DNA of 25,242 nt. Source: Betaproteobacteria bacterium UBA3031. Its GTDB lineage: Bacteria; Pseudomonadota; Gammaproteobacteria; Burkholderiales; Eutrophovitaceae. The translations under genes and the position numbers were made by a program. The stretch covers positions 1-25,242 of the forward strand of contig DFDI01000021.1 of assembly GCA_002367635.1 (NCBI GenBank), written 5' to 3'. Under the pieces are notes generated by a model. That model made no database searches and had not been told where the DNA came from. It saw nothing but the letters and a program-made list of their open reading frames with translations. Of this stretch, positions 1 to 8,050 are shown piece by piece; position 1 is the first letter of the stretch; each line of letters begins with the position of its first letter.

Positions 1-738
1 CAGCGCAGACGTCACCACCGTTCTTGTTACTGCTCTAGAAACACCTTCAGCAGTTGGCACTGAGGCATATCCCTCATAGACTGCTATGGCACTCACAGCA
101 GCCCCAAAAACAACACTCTTAATGACCCCATTCAAAATATCGTGATGAAAATCAACACTCGACTGCATTTGGGACCAAAAAGCACCTGAATCAACCCCAA
201 TCACTACCACAGTAATTAGGTAGCCTCCAAGAATACCCATCGCAGAAAAAATGGCCGCCAGCAAGGGCATAGAAATAAATCCACCCCAGAACATAGGTGC
301 TACAACTCGCGCATGGGGATCGACCGCCATCATCTCCATTGCGGAAAGTTGTTCCGTTGTTTTCATAATGCCAATCTCAGCGGTTATCGCGGATCCAGCG
401 CGGCTCGCAAACAACAATGCGGCGACCACAGGCCCTAGTTCGCGCACTAATGAAAGTGCCACCAGCGTCCCTACCGCACCCGTTGACCCATATCTTTTAA
501 GCGTCTCATACCCCTGCAACCCTAGCACCAAGCCAACAAACAGGCCAGAAACGATAATGATCACCAAGGATAAAACACCCGCAAAGTGTATCTCCGCGAC
601 GAGCAGCCCGGGACGACGCAGAACGATTGATGAGCGCGAGACAACCCGCGCCATAAAAACGCTTGCTTCCCCCAGCCTCCATATCGAATTAATGGTTGCC
701 CTACCCAGGCTCGACAGTATTTGGCGAAAAAACGTCAT
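1..738 (-). CDS. mlaE: MlaE, phospholipid ABC transporter permease (3' end off window)
   Basis: Inner-membrane permease of the Mla system, which moves phospholipids between the inner and outer membranes to keep outer-membrane lipid asymmetry. The reading frame is open for 246 codons from the ATG at 738 to the window edge. The family is about 260 residues, so only a short C-terminal tail is missing. The translation shows the family hallmarks: an N-terminal amphipathic segment, then hydrophobic helices, and the conserved region with RELGPVVAALLFASRAGSA followed by AEIGIMKTTEQLSAMEMM. The start ATG overlaps the mlaF stop as ATGA (735-738), so the two are probably translationally coupled. The substrate-binding mlaD and the remaining mla genes would be expected beyond position 1. 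Identification is by family recognition and is firm. Confidence 0.93.
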   Translation of the reverse strand, partial: MTFFRQILSSLGRATINSIWRLGEASVFMARVVSRSSIVLRRPGLLVAEIHFAGVLSLVIIIVSGLFVGLVLGLQGYETLKRYGSTGAVGTLVALSLVRELGPVVAALLFASRAGSAITAEIGIMKTTEQLSAMEMMAVDPHARVVAPMFWGGFISMPLLAAIFSAMGILGGYLITVVVIGVDSGAFWSQMQSSVDFHHDILNGVIKSVVFGAAVSAIAVYEGYASVPTAEGVSRAVTRTVVTSAL

Positions 739-1556
739 CGATCAGTTCTGCCCATGCCAACCTCCAAATCCTCCTGATAAGGTTTCGAAGGAACGTGGAA
801 CGGCACGGGACCATCCACCTCACCATTGACGAATTGGCGAACTAAAGGGTCTTTTGACTCAAGCAAGTCACTAGGCGTACCTCTAGCCGTTACAGATCCG
901 CGCGACAGCAACACCACTTCGTCAGCCACTTTAAAGGATGCCTTGATATCATGCGTCACAAAAATCGAGGTGATGCCCAAGGCATCGTTAAGCGTCCTGA
1001 TCAAGTTCCCTGTAATAGCGGTAGATATCGGATCCAGTCCAGTAAAAGGCTCATCATAAAGCATCAAGCTTGGGTCCAAAGCAATAGCGCGCGCCAAGGC
1101 GACCCGTCTCGCCATCCCTCCCGAGAGTTCAGCTGGCATTAAACTAGATGCCCCTCTTAGTCCCACTGCGTGCAGCTTCATCAATACTAAATCTCTAATT
1201 GCCACCTCTGGCAAAGTGGTTTGCTCTCTCAATGGGAACGCCACATTGTCAAAGACATTAAGATCAGTAAACAGCGCACCGAACTGAAAAAGCATACCGA
1301 CTCTCTTGCGATACGCGAAAAGTTCATGGTGCTTCATTTGGTTTACGACGCTCGCTTCGCACCTAACACTTCCTTGCTGCGGACGCACTTGTCCGCCAAT
1401 CAGCTTAAGTATCGTCGTCTTGCCCGATCCGCTACCGCCCATGATGGCCGTAACCTTTCCTGCCGCAAAACCGACGTCTAAATTCTGAAAAATTTTAGAT
1501 TGGCCGTATGCGAAGTTAACCGCCGAAAATTGTATTAAATCTGTTGTTTTGCTCAT
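735..1556 (-). CDS. mlaF: MlaF, phospholipid ABC transporter ATPase
   Basis: ATP-binding subunit of the Mla phospholipid transporter, acting on the cytoplasmic face with MlaE. It is 273 residues long. The Walker A motif GGSGSGKT is at about residues 40-47, the Q-loop QFGALF near 91, the ABC signature LSGGM at 144-148, and Walker B LMLYDEP at 164-170, followed by the D-loop TGLDP. The switch histidine lies in FVTHD. LSGGM and the following MARRVALARA are typical of the MlaF subfamily rather than other ABC ATPases. No strong Shine-Dalgarno sequence is visible before the ATG. A good sigma-70-like promoter lies just upstream (1584-1613), so mlaF appears to be the first gene of the mla operon, with mlaE coupled behind it. 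Confidence 0.95.
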   Translation of the reverse strand: MSKTTDLIQFSAVNFAYGQSKIFQNLDVGFAAGKVTAIMGGSGSGKTTILKLIGGQVRPQQGSVRCEASVVNQMKHHELFAYRKRVGMLFQFGALFTDLNVFDNVAFPLREQTTLPEVAIRDLVLMKLHAVGLRGASSLMPAELSGGMARRVALARAIALDPSLMLYDEPFTGLDPISTAITGNLIRTLNDALGITSIFVTHDIKASFKVADEVVLLSRGSVTARGTPSDLLESKDPLVRQFVNGEVDGPVPFHVPSKPYQEDLEVGMGRTDR

Positions 1557-1583
1557 TTATCAGAACTTAAATTCCATTAGGGC

Positions 1584-1613
1584 ATTCTATCCATAATTAC
1601 CGAATTTTGTCGA
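1584..1613 (-). promoter_or_regulatory. Predicted sigma-70 promoter for mlaFE
   Basis: On the minus strand a -35 box TCGACA (1608-1613) is separated by 18 bases from a -10 box TAGAAT (1584-1589). Each matches the consensus at five of six positions. The start point would fall near 1577, giving a leader of about 20 bases before the mlaF ATG. This is pattern recognition only. Confidence 0.55.
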
Positions 1614-1673
1614 TTTATGCGATTTAACCATACCAACGGCGGGTCAACACGATACGTGCCATTTCGAGGCTCT

Positions 1674-1705
1674 TTGATAACACTCAATCAAAAAAATCAT
1701 ATAAG
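1674..1705 (+). promoter_or_regulatory. Possible promoter for kdsD operon
   Basis: A TTGATA hexamer (1674-1679) is followed by an AT-rich stretch with several -10-like hexamers: TCATAT at 17-base, CATATA at 18-base and TATAAG at 20-base spacing. It is the best candidate in the divergent mlaF/kdsD gap for driving the plus-strand kdsD-kdsC-lptCAB run. The spacing ambiguity makes it only suggestive. Confidence 0.35.
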
Positions 1706-1761
1706 AGCTAAACCAACAACAAAGCGAGCAACGGGTGCGAGCGTTACGATATACTTCACGA

Positions 1762-2748
1762 ATGACTGATAAAATCCCAGCACACTCCGACCCAGTGATT
1801 GCATACGCTCAGCAAGTGCTCGAGATAGAAGCCAACGCGCTATTAGAAATCTCCGGGCGTTTAGATGACACATTCAGAAGAGCCTGCGACTTAATGCTGG
1901 CATGCAAAGGGCGTATTGTAGTGAGCGGCATGGGGAAATCTGGACACATCGCTCGTAAAATCTCCTCCACCCTATCGAGCACAGGCTCACCCTCTTTTTT
2001 TGTGCATCCCGCAGAAGCGAGTCACGGGGACTTGGGCATGGTGACCAGCGAGGATGTGGTCATTGCCATTTCTTATTCAGGGGAAAGTACGGAACTCAAT
2101 CTCATCATCCCAACACTGAAACGAGAGCGTACCAAATTAATAGCGATTACTGGCAATAAGCATTCAACGTTGTCCAGCCTTGCGGATATCACCCTTGAGT
2201 GTCGCGTGTCTCACGAAGCCTGCCCCCTCGGACTCGCCCCAACATCCAGCACAACAGCGGCACTAGCCCTAGGAGACGCACTGGCTATTTCGCTACTGCG
2301 CGCCAAAGGTTTCACAGAACAAGACTTTGCCAAATCTCACCCAGGCGGATCGCTTGGAAGAAAACTATTAACACGAGTCAGTCACATCATGCGACACGAC
2401 GATGAATTTCCCCAAGTAGCTCCGGACACAAGCATTCAAAATGCCATCATAGAAATAACCTCTAAGAAACTGGGGATGACGGCCGTTATGGAAAACGAGA
2501 AGCTCGTCGGCATCATTACTGATGGGGATCTTAGAAGAGCTTTCCAAAGAAAGAACTCACTGGAAAATTTGCTTGCCCAAGAAATCATGACCCCGCAACC
2601 CAAAACCATCAATGAGAATGCCCTAGCAGCAGAAGCCCTGCAAATTATGGAAGAACATAGCGTAAATCAACTAGTGGTCATAGATCAGTCAGAAACTCCG
2701 ATTGGAGTCATAGGGATGCACGATCTACTTAGAGCAAAGATCTTATGA
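1762..2748 (+). CDS. kdsD: Arabinose-5-phosphate isomerase KdsD
   Basis: Converts D-ribulose 5-phosphate to D-arabinose 5-phosphate, the first committed precursor of Kdo for LPS inner core. An N-terminal SIS domain (about residues 40-180) contains SGMGKSGHI, the VHPAEASHGDLGM stretch and the sugar-phosphate-binding SYSGEST. The KdsD-typical SHPGGSLGRKLL follows, then two CBS domains to the C-terminus. The ATG at 1762 gives 328 residues, the same length as E. coli KdsD, and aligns with its N-terminus. An in-frame GTG at 1735 would add nine residues; neither start has a clear ribosome binding site, so the start is chosen by homology. The stop overlaps the kdsC start as ATGA. Confidence 0.95.
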   Translation: MTDKIPAHSDPVIAYAQQVLEIEANALLEISGRLDDTFRRACDLMLACKGRIVVSGMGKSGHIARKISSTLSSTGSPSFFVHPAEASHGDLGMVTSEDVVIAISYSGESTELNLIIPTLKRERTKLIAITGNKHSTLSSLADITLECRVSHEACPLGLAPTSSTTAALALGDALAISLLRAKGFTEQDFAKSHPGGSLGRKLLTRVSHIMRHDDEFPQVAPDTSIQNAIIEITSKKLGMTAVMENEKLVGIITDGDLRRAFQRKNSLENLLAQEIMTPQPKTINENALAAEALQIMEEHSVNQLVVIDQSETPIGVIGMHDLLRAKIL

Positions 2749-3269
2749 AAAAAGAGGTCTCCGAAAAAGCAAAAGTCATTGAAGCAGTTCTGTTTGACGT
2801 TGATGGCGTCATGACAGATGGGAAAATTTACTGTTCCGAAAACGGAGAAACCCTCAAAGCCTTTAATGCTGCTGACGGCCTTGGAATCAAGCTATTGCAG
2901 GACTTTGAAATCATGACAGGCGTCATCAGCGGCAGGGATTCGGCGGCGCTTCGATATCGATTAAACGAGTTGAATATTCAACATCTTTATCTGGGCGTCG
3001 AGGAAAAGCTTAATGCGTTCGAAAACTTCTTGGAGCAAACCGGGCTTAAACCAGATGTTGTAGCTTTTATTGGTGACGACCTACCTGACCTGCCCATTCT
3101 GACCCGTTGCGGCTTATCAATCGGCCCCTCAAACAGCTCCAGTGAGGTCCTATCCCGGGTAGACTACGTGACAGTGCATCCCGGCGGAGAGGGCTCGATT
3201 CGAGAAGTCGTTGAAATCATTCTTAAAGCCAAAGGGTTCTGGGACAGCTACATTAAGGATCTTTGTTGA
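2745..3269 (+). CDS. kdsC: Kdo-8-phosphate phosphatase KdsC
   Basis: Hydrolyses Kdo 8-phosphate to Kdo, the third step of Kdo synthesis in the cytoplasm. It is a 174-residue HAD-superfamily enzyme of the small C0 (capless) class. Motif I is LFDVDGVMTDG with the nucleophile Asp18 and acid/base Asp20. Motif II lies in GVISGRDS, the motif III lysine is near residue 88, and motif IV is GDDLPD at 110-115. The length fits the family. It begins inside the kdsD stop (ATGA) and its TGA shares one base with the lptC ATG, so kdsD-kdsC-lptC look translationally coupled. This is the standard LPS gene neighbourhood. Confidence 0.95.
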   Translation: MKKEVSEKAKVIEAVLFDVDGVMTDGKIYCSENGETLKAFNAADGLGIKLLQDFEIMTGVISGRDSAALRYRLNELNIQHLYLGVEEKLNAFENFLEQTGLKPDVVAFIGDDLPDLPILTRCGLSIGPSNSSSEVLSRVDYVTVHPGGEGSIREVVEIILKAKGFWDSYIKDLC

Positions 3270-3826
3270 TGCCAAAACTGTCTGCGAGATTACTCTTTCT
3301 GGCCTTACTGTCGACACTTGCCTCGGCATCTTGGTGGGTACACTATGCTGCCCTATTTTCATCTGGGGGAACAATCAACCCAAAAGGCGTGCCAAAATTT
3401 TTCCTCCATGAAGTCATATCTACCCGATTTAGCCCTAGTGGGAGTGTTAAATCGATACTCGAATTTGACTCCATCGTCTACTCAGAATCGGAGAATGAAT
3501 CTCAACTTGTTCGACCAAAGCTCGTATTCCATAACAACTCTGCATCCAAACTTACGGTAACAGCAGATGCTGGCATCACCAAAAACAACGAAACAATCGA
3601 TTTAATAGGAAATGTCACACTTAAAATTGAAGGCGATAAACCATCACCTACCAATGTCACCACCACCTTCGCAACCGTAGAAATTCCCAGTCAAATTGCC
3701 AGAACAGACTACAAAACGACAATCACCCGTCAGTCGTTGATCGGCTTTTCTCACGGATTCAGATATCATGTCCAAGATGGACTCCTTGATCTTTTATCGA
3801 AAGTAACAATGACTTACGATGATTAA
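3269..3826 (+). CDS. lptC: LPS export protein LptC
   Basis: Bitopic inner-membrane component of the LPS transport bridge that passes LPS from the LptB2FG transporter to LptA. It is 185 residues from the ATG at 3269, which overlaps the kdsC TGA by one base. An AAGGA ribosome binding sequence sits 10-14 bases upstream (3255-3259). An N-terminal hydrophobic helix (about residues 7-22) is followed by a periplasmic beta-rich domain typical of the family, with FDSIVYSES and later the LTVTADAGITKNNETIDLIG region. Sequence conservation in LptC is low, so position between kdsC and lptA carries much of the weight. The stop overlaps the lptA start by eight bases. Confidence 0.88.
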   Translation: MPKLSARLLFLALLSTLASASWWVHYAALFSSGGTINPKGVPKFFLHEVISTRFSPSGSVKSILEFDSIVYSESENESQLVRPKLVFHNNSASKLTVTADAGITKNNETIDLIGNVTLKIEGDKPSPTNVTTTFATVEIPSQIARTDYKTTITRQSLIGFSHGFRYHVQDGLLDLLSKVTMTYDD

Positions 3827-4379
3827 AAATAATTCCAAGCTCGCCTCAAAAGAATTAACCTCATGGAAAATTCTTTTACTGCTCCCGCTAATATTCAATC
3901 CAACTCAGGCCTTGGCAGAGAAAGCTGACAGAGAACAACCTATAAATATCGAATCAGATAGCGCACATATGGATGATAAAACGAGCACAGCGGTATTCGA
4001 AGGAAACGTTGTGCTCACGCAAGGAACACTGCTAATCAAAGCGGATACGCTTACTGTCTTACAGGAGAATGACGTGTTTAAGCAAGGCATCGCCATTGGA
4101 GATCTCGCCTACTTCCGACAAAAACGTGAAGGCTATGAAGACTATATAGAGGGCGAGGCAAAGCGAATTGAGTTCGATGCAATTACAGATCAATTGAGGA
4201 TGACCGACACTGCCAAACTGTGGCGCGAGGGAGATCAAGTACAAGGCAAATTTATCCATTACGATGCCGCCACTGAAACATTCACGGTCAGAAGCGACGG
4301 GGGAAACGCCGAGTCTGGGGACGGCTCCAATGGAAGAGTGAAAGCCATAATTCAACCAAAAAAACGCGTAGAACCTTGA
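3819..4379 (+). CDS. lptA: LPS transport periplasmic protein LptA
   Basis: Periplasmic protein whose oligomers form the hydrophobic groove carrying LPS from LptC to LptD at the outer membrane. It is 186 residues long. A signal peptide ends at about Ala33, with the AxA-type site ALA before EKADREQP. The mature part starts with the OstA-type pattern PINIESDSAHMDDKTSTAVF, then EGNVVLTQGTLLIKADTLTV, as in E. coli LptA. The ATG is eight bases inside lptC, again suggesting translational coupling. The C-terminal stretch is charged and Gly/Ser-rich, probably disordered. A 61-base gap follows before lptB, with no hairpin obvious to me. Confidence 0.92.
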   Translation: MIKNNSKLASKELTSWKILLLLPLIFNPTQALAEKADREQPINIESDSAHMDDKTSTAVFEGNVVLTQGTLLIKADTLTVLQENDVFKQGIAIGDLAYFRQKREGYEDYIEGEAKRIEFDAITDQLRMTDTAKLWREGDQVQGKFIHYDAATETFTVRSDGGNAESGDGSNGRVKAIIQPKKRVEP

Positions 4380-4440
4380 GCCAGGTAACGCCACACAACT
4401 GGACTTGGGCCATCTTAAGCCTCTGCGAATTGAAATCGAT

Positions 4441-5151
4441 ATGCTTAAAGCTTTAAAATTAAACAAAAAATATCGTACGAAAACTGTAGTCCATGATGTC
4501 TCTCTTGAGGTGGAGCGTGGAGAAGTGATCGGTCTACTTGGACCCAATGGCGCCGGGAAAACGACAACGTTCTACATGATTGTAGGCATTACACCATGCA
4601 CTAACGGATATCTATTTCTAGATGGAACAGACATCACCCATTTACCCATTCATCGACGCGCTCAATTAGGTATTAGTTATTTGCCACAAGAGATGTCCAT
4701 ATTCAGAAAGCTGAATGCGGAAGAAAATATTCGAGCCGTTTTAGAACTGCAAGAGCGCAGTAACATTGCCGAACGTCTAGAGCAGTTACTCGAAGATTTG
4801 AGCATCACACACCTACGAAAAAGCTCCGCAGGATCCCTCTCTGGAGGCGAACGGAGACGAGTAGAAATCGCACGGGCACTCGCGAACGATCCCAGCTATA
4901 TACTTCTAGATGAACCTTTTGCTGGCGTCGATCCTCTTGCGGTTTTAGATATCAAGGAAATTATTCGATACCTGGTGAAACAAAAAATTGGGGTCATCAT
5001 TACGGATCATAACGTTCGAGAAACATTAGATATTTGCGACCGCGCCTACATCGTCAATGAAGGGGTCGTTCTAGCAAGCGGATCTCCTGGAGAGATAATT
5101 AACAATCCGACCGTCCGTAAGGTCTACCTAGGTGATCAATTCAAATTATGA
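4441..5151 (+). CDS. lptB: LPS export ABC transporter ATPase LptB
   Basis: Cytoplasmic ATPase that powers extraction of LPS from the inner membrane with LptF and LptG, which are not in this window. From the ATG at 4441 it is 236 residues, close to E. coli LptB (241). Walker A GPNGAGKT is at 34-41, the Q-loop region is LPQEMSIFRKL, the signature LSGGE is at 133-137 and Walker B ILLDEP at 154-159. The LptB-specific FAGVDP and ITDHNVRETL follow, and the protein ends YLGDQFKL. The frame is open further upstream to a TTG at 4405, but those residues do not resemble the family. No clear ribosome binding site is seen. Confidence 0.95.
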   Translation: MLKALKLNKKYRTKTVVHDVSLEVERGEVIGLLGPNGAGKTTTFYMIVGITPCTNGYLFLDGTDITHLPIHRRAQLGISYLPQEMSIFRKLNAEENIRAVLELQERSNIAERLEQLLEDLSITHLRKSSAGSLSGGERRRVEIARALANDPSYILLDEPFAGVDPLAVLDIKEIIRYLVKQKIGVIITDHNVRETLDICDRAYIVNEGVVLASGSPGEIINNPTVRKVYLGDQFKL

Positions 5152-5227
5152 CAAAAAACCTTCATAATATTGAAAACACGCTCAATAAGAGTTTTCTTAT
5201 CTGGTTTTTAAGCTAGTTAAGGCCACC

Positions 5228-6625
5228 ATGAGGCAGCAATTAGTCACAAGACAAACTCAAAATTTATCCCTAACGCCAGAGCTGAGGCAATCGCTGAGGT
5301 TCTTGGGGTTAGCAACCAATGAGCTTGTTGAAGAACTTAAGGACATAGCACTAGAAAACCCATTACTTGACCTCGAGGAAGGGACCAATTCGGAGGCGGA
5401 AGCCGTCAAGATTAACGAATCGATCGACCCAGACGAACTGACACACCCAGAGATAGCCTCAGGAACAGACTACACAACCCATACCATGTCGTCGTCAGGA
5501 GAAAACAGTTTCACTTATGATGGTTCAAACTCTAACGAGATGGCGACGCACGTTGACTTTAGACAACACTTAAAAGAACAACTCATCTCAAATAACACCT
5601 CTGATGAGGACAAGGAACTGACCACCTATCTTATTGACAATCTCGACGAAAATGGCTTTTTGAAAGAAACATTTGAAGAGTTGCAACACAATTTCCCTGA
5701 AGAAAAGAATTGGGGGGATATCGACTTTGAGAGATGCCGCAAGCTTCTGCAGAATCTCGAACCCCTCGGCGTAGGCTCTAAAGATCTTATTGAGCACTTA
5801 CAATTGCAGGTGAGAAAAACAACGGCCAACAATCACGTTAAAGCACTTTCAAAAACTTTATTGGACCAGCACCTAACACTCCTTGCGAGTTATAACTATA
5901 AAAAACTTGCCCATATCATGGGCTGTGAAATTATTGATGTTGAAGAGGCGGCAAAGCTCATCTCAAACCTGAGCCCAAAGCCACTTAGCGCAGACTGGGA
6001 GGATCATGCAAGATACGTAAAGCCAGATCTAATCGCCGAGAAATATAACAAAATTTGGGCCATACGCTTAAATGATGAATGGATCCCTAGAGTTGGCATC
6101 AATCAAGAGTACGCAGATCTTATTCAACATGGGGAAGAGGGTGCATCAAGCCCTCTCAAAGATTATTTAAAGCAAGCAAGACATATACAACGCAGCATCA
6201 ATCAAAGACATGAAACATTATTGCGGGTCTCTGAGGAAATCTTTAAAGTACAAATAGATTTCTTAGAAAATGGGTCAAAGGGTCTGCTCCCATTAACCTT
6301 ACAAACAATATCTGAAGCACTTGATCTGCACGAATCTACGATTTCTAGATCGACCTCAGGTAAATACATCAGCACACCTCGAGGGACATTCGAACTCAAA
6401 TACTTCTTCAGTAATGCAATCGGGGATATGGGTGACACATCTTCCACACATGTTAAAGATATCATTAAGAGGATGATTCGATCTGAAGACTCAAGAGATC
6501 CGCTTTCTGATAGTAAAATTCAAAAAGCTCTTTCCGCGTCGGGAATCGAAATTGCGAGACGCACAGTAGCTAAATACCGAGAAAATCAAAATATTTTACC
6601 GTCACAAATGCGAAAAAAAGCCTAA
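5228..6625 (+). CDS. rpoN: RNA polymerase sigma-54 factor RpoN
   Basis: Alternative sigma factor that directs RNA polymerase to -24/-12 promoters and needs AAA+ activators. It is 465 residues, slightly short of the E. coli protein (477). Region I is the glutamine/leucine-rich start (RQTQNLSLTPELRQSLRFL), followed by an acidic region II, the core-binding domain, the helix-turn-helix area near LHESTISRSTSGKYISTPRG, and the diagnostic RpoN box ARRTVAKYR at 443-451 near the C-terminus. An AAGG sequence about five bases before the ATG may serve as ribosome binding site. It follows lptB by 76 bases, the usual lptB-rpoN neighbourhood. The next gene starts eight bases later and is ptsN, not hpf. Confidence 0.97.
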   Translation: MRQQLVTRQTQNLSLTPELRQSLRFLGLATNELVEELKDIALENPLLDLEEGTNSEAEAVKINESIDPDELTHPEIASGTDYTTHTMSSSGENSFTYDGSNSNEMATHVDFRQHLKEQLISNNTSDEDKELTTYLIDNLDENGFLKETFEELQHNFPEEKNWGDIDFERCRKLLQNLEPLGVGSKDLIEHLQLQVRKTTANNHVKALSKTLLDQHLTLLASYNYKKLAHIMGCEIIDVEEAAKLISNLSPKPLSADWEDHARYVKPDLIAEKYNKIWAIRLNDEWIPRVGINQEYADLIQHGEEGASSPLKDYLKQARHIQRSINQRHETLLRVSEEIFKVQIDFLENGSKGLLPLTLQTISEALDLHESTISRSTSGKYISTPRGTFELKYFFSNAIGDMGDTSSTHVKDIIKRMIRSEDSRDPLSDSKIQKALSASGIEIARRTVAKYRENQNILPSQMRKKA

Positions 6626-6633
6626 TTTTAAAT

Positions 6634-7092
6634 ATGTCATCCAATATCAGCCTAATCAAGCTATTCGAGGAAGTGGAAGTCCTTCTAGACATAACCATAT
6701 CCAGCAAAAAGCGGTTATTTGAAGAAGTGGGGCTCTGTATCGAAGAAAAATATGGGATCCCACGCTCTGAAACCTTTAAGGCCCTATTCGCGCGGGAGAA
6801 GCTTGGATCTACGAATATCGGTCATGGAATAGCGTTGCCGCATGGAAGACTCCTTAAGCTAAAACGATTTGTAGGCGTTTTTGCCAGACTTGAAAACCCG
6901 ATTCAATTTGAATCTGGAGATAACAAACCAGTCCAGATGGTTTTCGCCTTATTAACTCCAGAGGTCAAACAACAAAATCAACATCTAGCCTACCTTGCCC
7001 ATTTAGCAGAAGTGTTTAGCGAGAAATCCACGCGAGAACAACTACTCAAAGCATCCGATAAAGGGGCTATCCTCCAACTCTTGGAACAGTAA
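6634..7092 (+). CDS. ptsN: Nitrogen PTS enzyme IIA, PtsN
   Basis: Phosphoryl acceptor of the nitrogen-related phosphotransferase system. It does not carry sugar but regulates potassium uptake, phosphate and nitrogen responses through its phosphorylation state. It is 152 residues with a complete EIIA fold. The phospho-accepting histidine is His70 in GIALPHGRL, preceded by FKALFAREKLGSTNIGHG and followed by the FARLENPIQFES segment typical of the family. It lies eight bases after rpoN, and its TAA is immediately followed by the hprK ATG with no gap. Phosphorylation would come from EI-Ntr (ptsP) or a PTS EI through an HPr/NPr that is not in the window. Confidence 0.95.
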   Translation: MSSNISLIKLFEEVEVLLDITISSKKRLFEEVGLCIEEKYGIPRSETFKALFAREKLGSTNIGHGIALPHGRLLKLKRFVGVFARLENPIQFESGDNKPVQMVFALLTPEVKQQNQHLAYLAHLAEVFSEKSTREQLLKASDKGAILQLLEQ

Positions 7093-8028
7093 ATGTCAAC
7101 GATCTCGGTAAATAAATTATTTGACGACAACCAAGAGGCTTTAAGTCTCAAATGGGAATTAGGACATGGCACTGATACCCGCTCGCTGGATTCAAATGTC
7201 GTCAATGAATCCTCTAACGGATTAATTGGGCACCTCAACCTCATACATCCTAATTGGATTCAAATTTTCAGCCGAACAGAGGCCGCTTACTTTAGAGATG
7301 CCGCCCTACAATCTCAAATTGAATCCCTCGAAAAGATAGCCGCCAATACTGCCTGCTTTATTGTCTCTGATGGTGAATCATGCCCTCAATCAATCGTAGA
7401 TGTTGCCAATACACATAATATTCCAGTCCTTTGCTCTACCCTCCCAAGTCTTCAGATTATCTGGGTGATCAGAACATACCTGGGAAGAGCCCTAGCAGAT
7501 TGCATCACACACCACGGCGTTCTTTTAGACGTTCTGGGAGTTGGCGTGATGATCACAGGTGAAAGTGGCGTTGGAAAAAGTGAGCTGGCATTGGAGCTGA
7601 TATCTAGAGGGTCTGGCCTCGTCGCCGATGATATTGTGGAACTGTTCCACATTGCCCCCAAGACGCTGGAGGGTAGAAGCCCGGAACTCCTAAAAGACTT
7701 CCTAGAGGTGCGTGGTTTAGGCTTACTTAACATTAGAACTATTTTTGGAGAGACGGCAGTAAGGCGACGGAAAAATCTCAACTTAATCGTTGAGTTGATG
7801 AAGCCCGGCCAAGGACAAGTCGCTCAAACAGAGCGTTTACCCCTACACGCATCCTCGCAAAATATCTTAGATGTGGATGTACGGAAAGTCCAATTACCTG
7901 TTGCGGCAGGACGAAATCTCGCGGTACTAGTTGAGGCTGCCGTGCGCAATTTCGTGTTGCAACTCAGAGGCATAGACAGCACCCAAGAATTTATGGCGCG
8001 CCAAAGCAAAAGCATTGCCGAACAATAG
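7093..8028 (+). CDS. hprK: HPr kinase/phosphorylase HprK
   Basis: Bifunctional serine kinase/phosphorylase acting on HPr of the phosphotransferase system. It is 311 residues. The N-terminal domain is poorly conserved, as usual. The catalytic domain starts with HGVLLDVLGVGVMITGESG (His141), contains the Walker A GESGVGKS at 156-163, the paired aspartates of VADD at 179-180, and the family signature EVRGLGLLNIRTIFG at about 205-219. It begins directly at the ptsN stop. In proteobacteria this enzyme lies with ptsN and rapZ, mostly in beta- and alphaproteobacteria and some gammaproteobacteria. Carbon catabolite repression of the Firmicutes type is not implied. All catalytic residues I can recognise are present. 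Confidence 0.95.
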   Translation: MSTISVNKLFDDNQEALSLKWELGHGTDTRSLDSNVVNESSNGLIGHLNLIHPNWIQIFSRTEAAYFRDAALQSQIESLEKIAANTACFIVSDGESCPQSIVDVANTHNIPVLCSTLPSLQIIWVIRTYLGRALADCITHHGVLLDVLGVGVMITGESGVGKSELALELISRGSGLVADDIVELFHIAPKTLEGRSPELLKDFLEVRGLGLLNIRTIFGETAVRRRKNLNLIVELMKPGQGQVAQTERLPLHASSQNILDVDVRKVQLPVAAGRNLAVLVEAAVRNFVLQLRGIDSTQEFMARQSKSIAEQ

Positions 8029-8050
8029 AGTCCATGACTGTGTTAACGCA

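Noticed and set aside
251..829. Long plus-strand open frame opposite mlaE and mlaF
   Set aside because: It is antisense to clearly recognisable mlaE/mlaF coding sequence, and its translation has no family resemblance.
1735..1761. GTG start nine codons upstream for kdsD
   Set aside because: The added residues do not align with KdsD, whereas the ATG at 1762 gives the same length as the E. coli protein; kept only as an alternative.
4059..4547. Minus-strand open frame opposite lptA/lptB
   Set aside because: It overlaps two well-supported genes on the other strand and has no recognisable domain or ribosome binding site.
5152..5227. Hairpin or promoter in the lptB-rpoN gap
   Set aside because: Only a six-base GAAAAC/GTTTTC pairing with a 13-base loop and no well-spaced promoter boxes were found, too weak to call.
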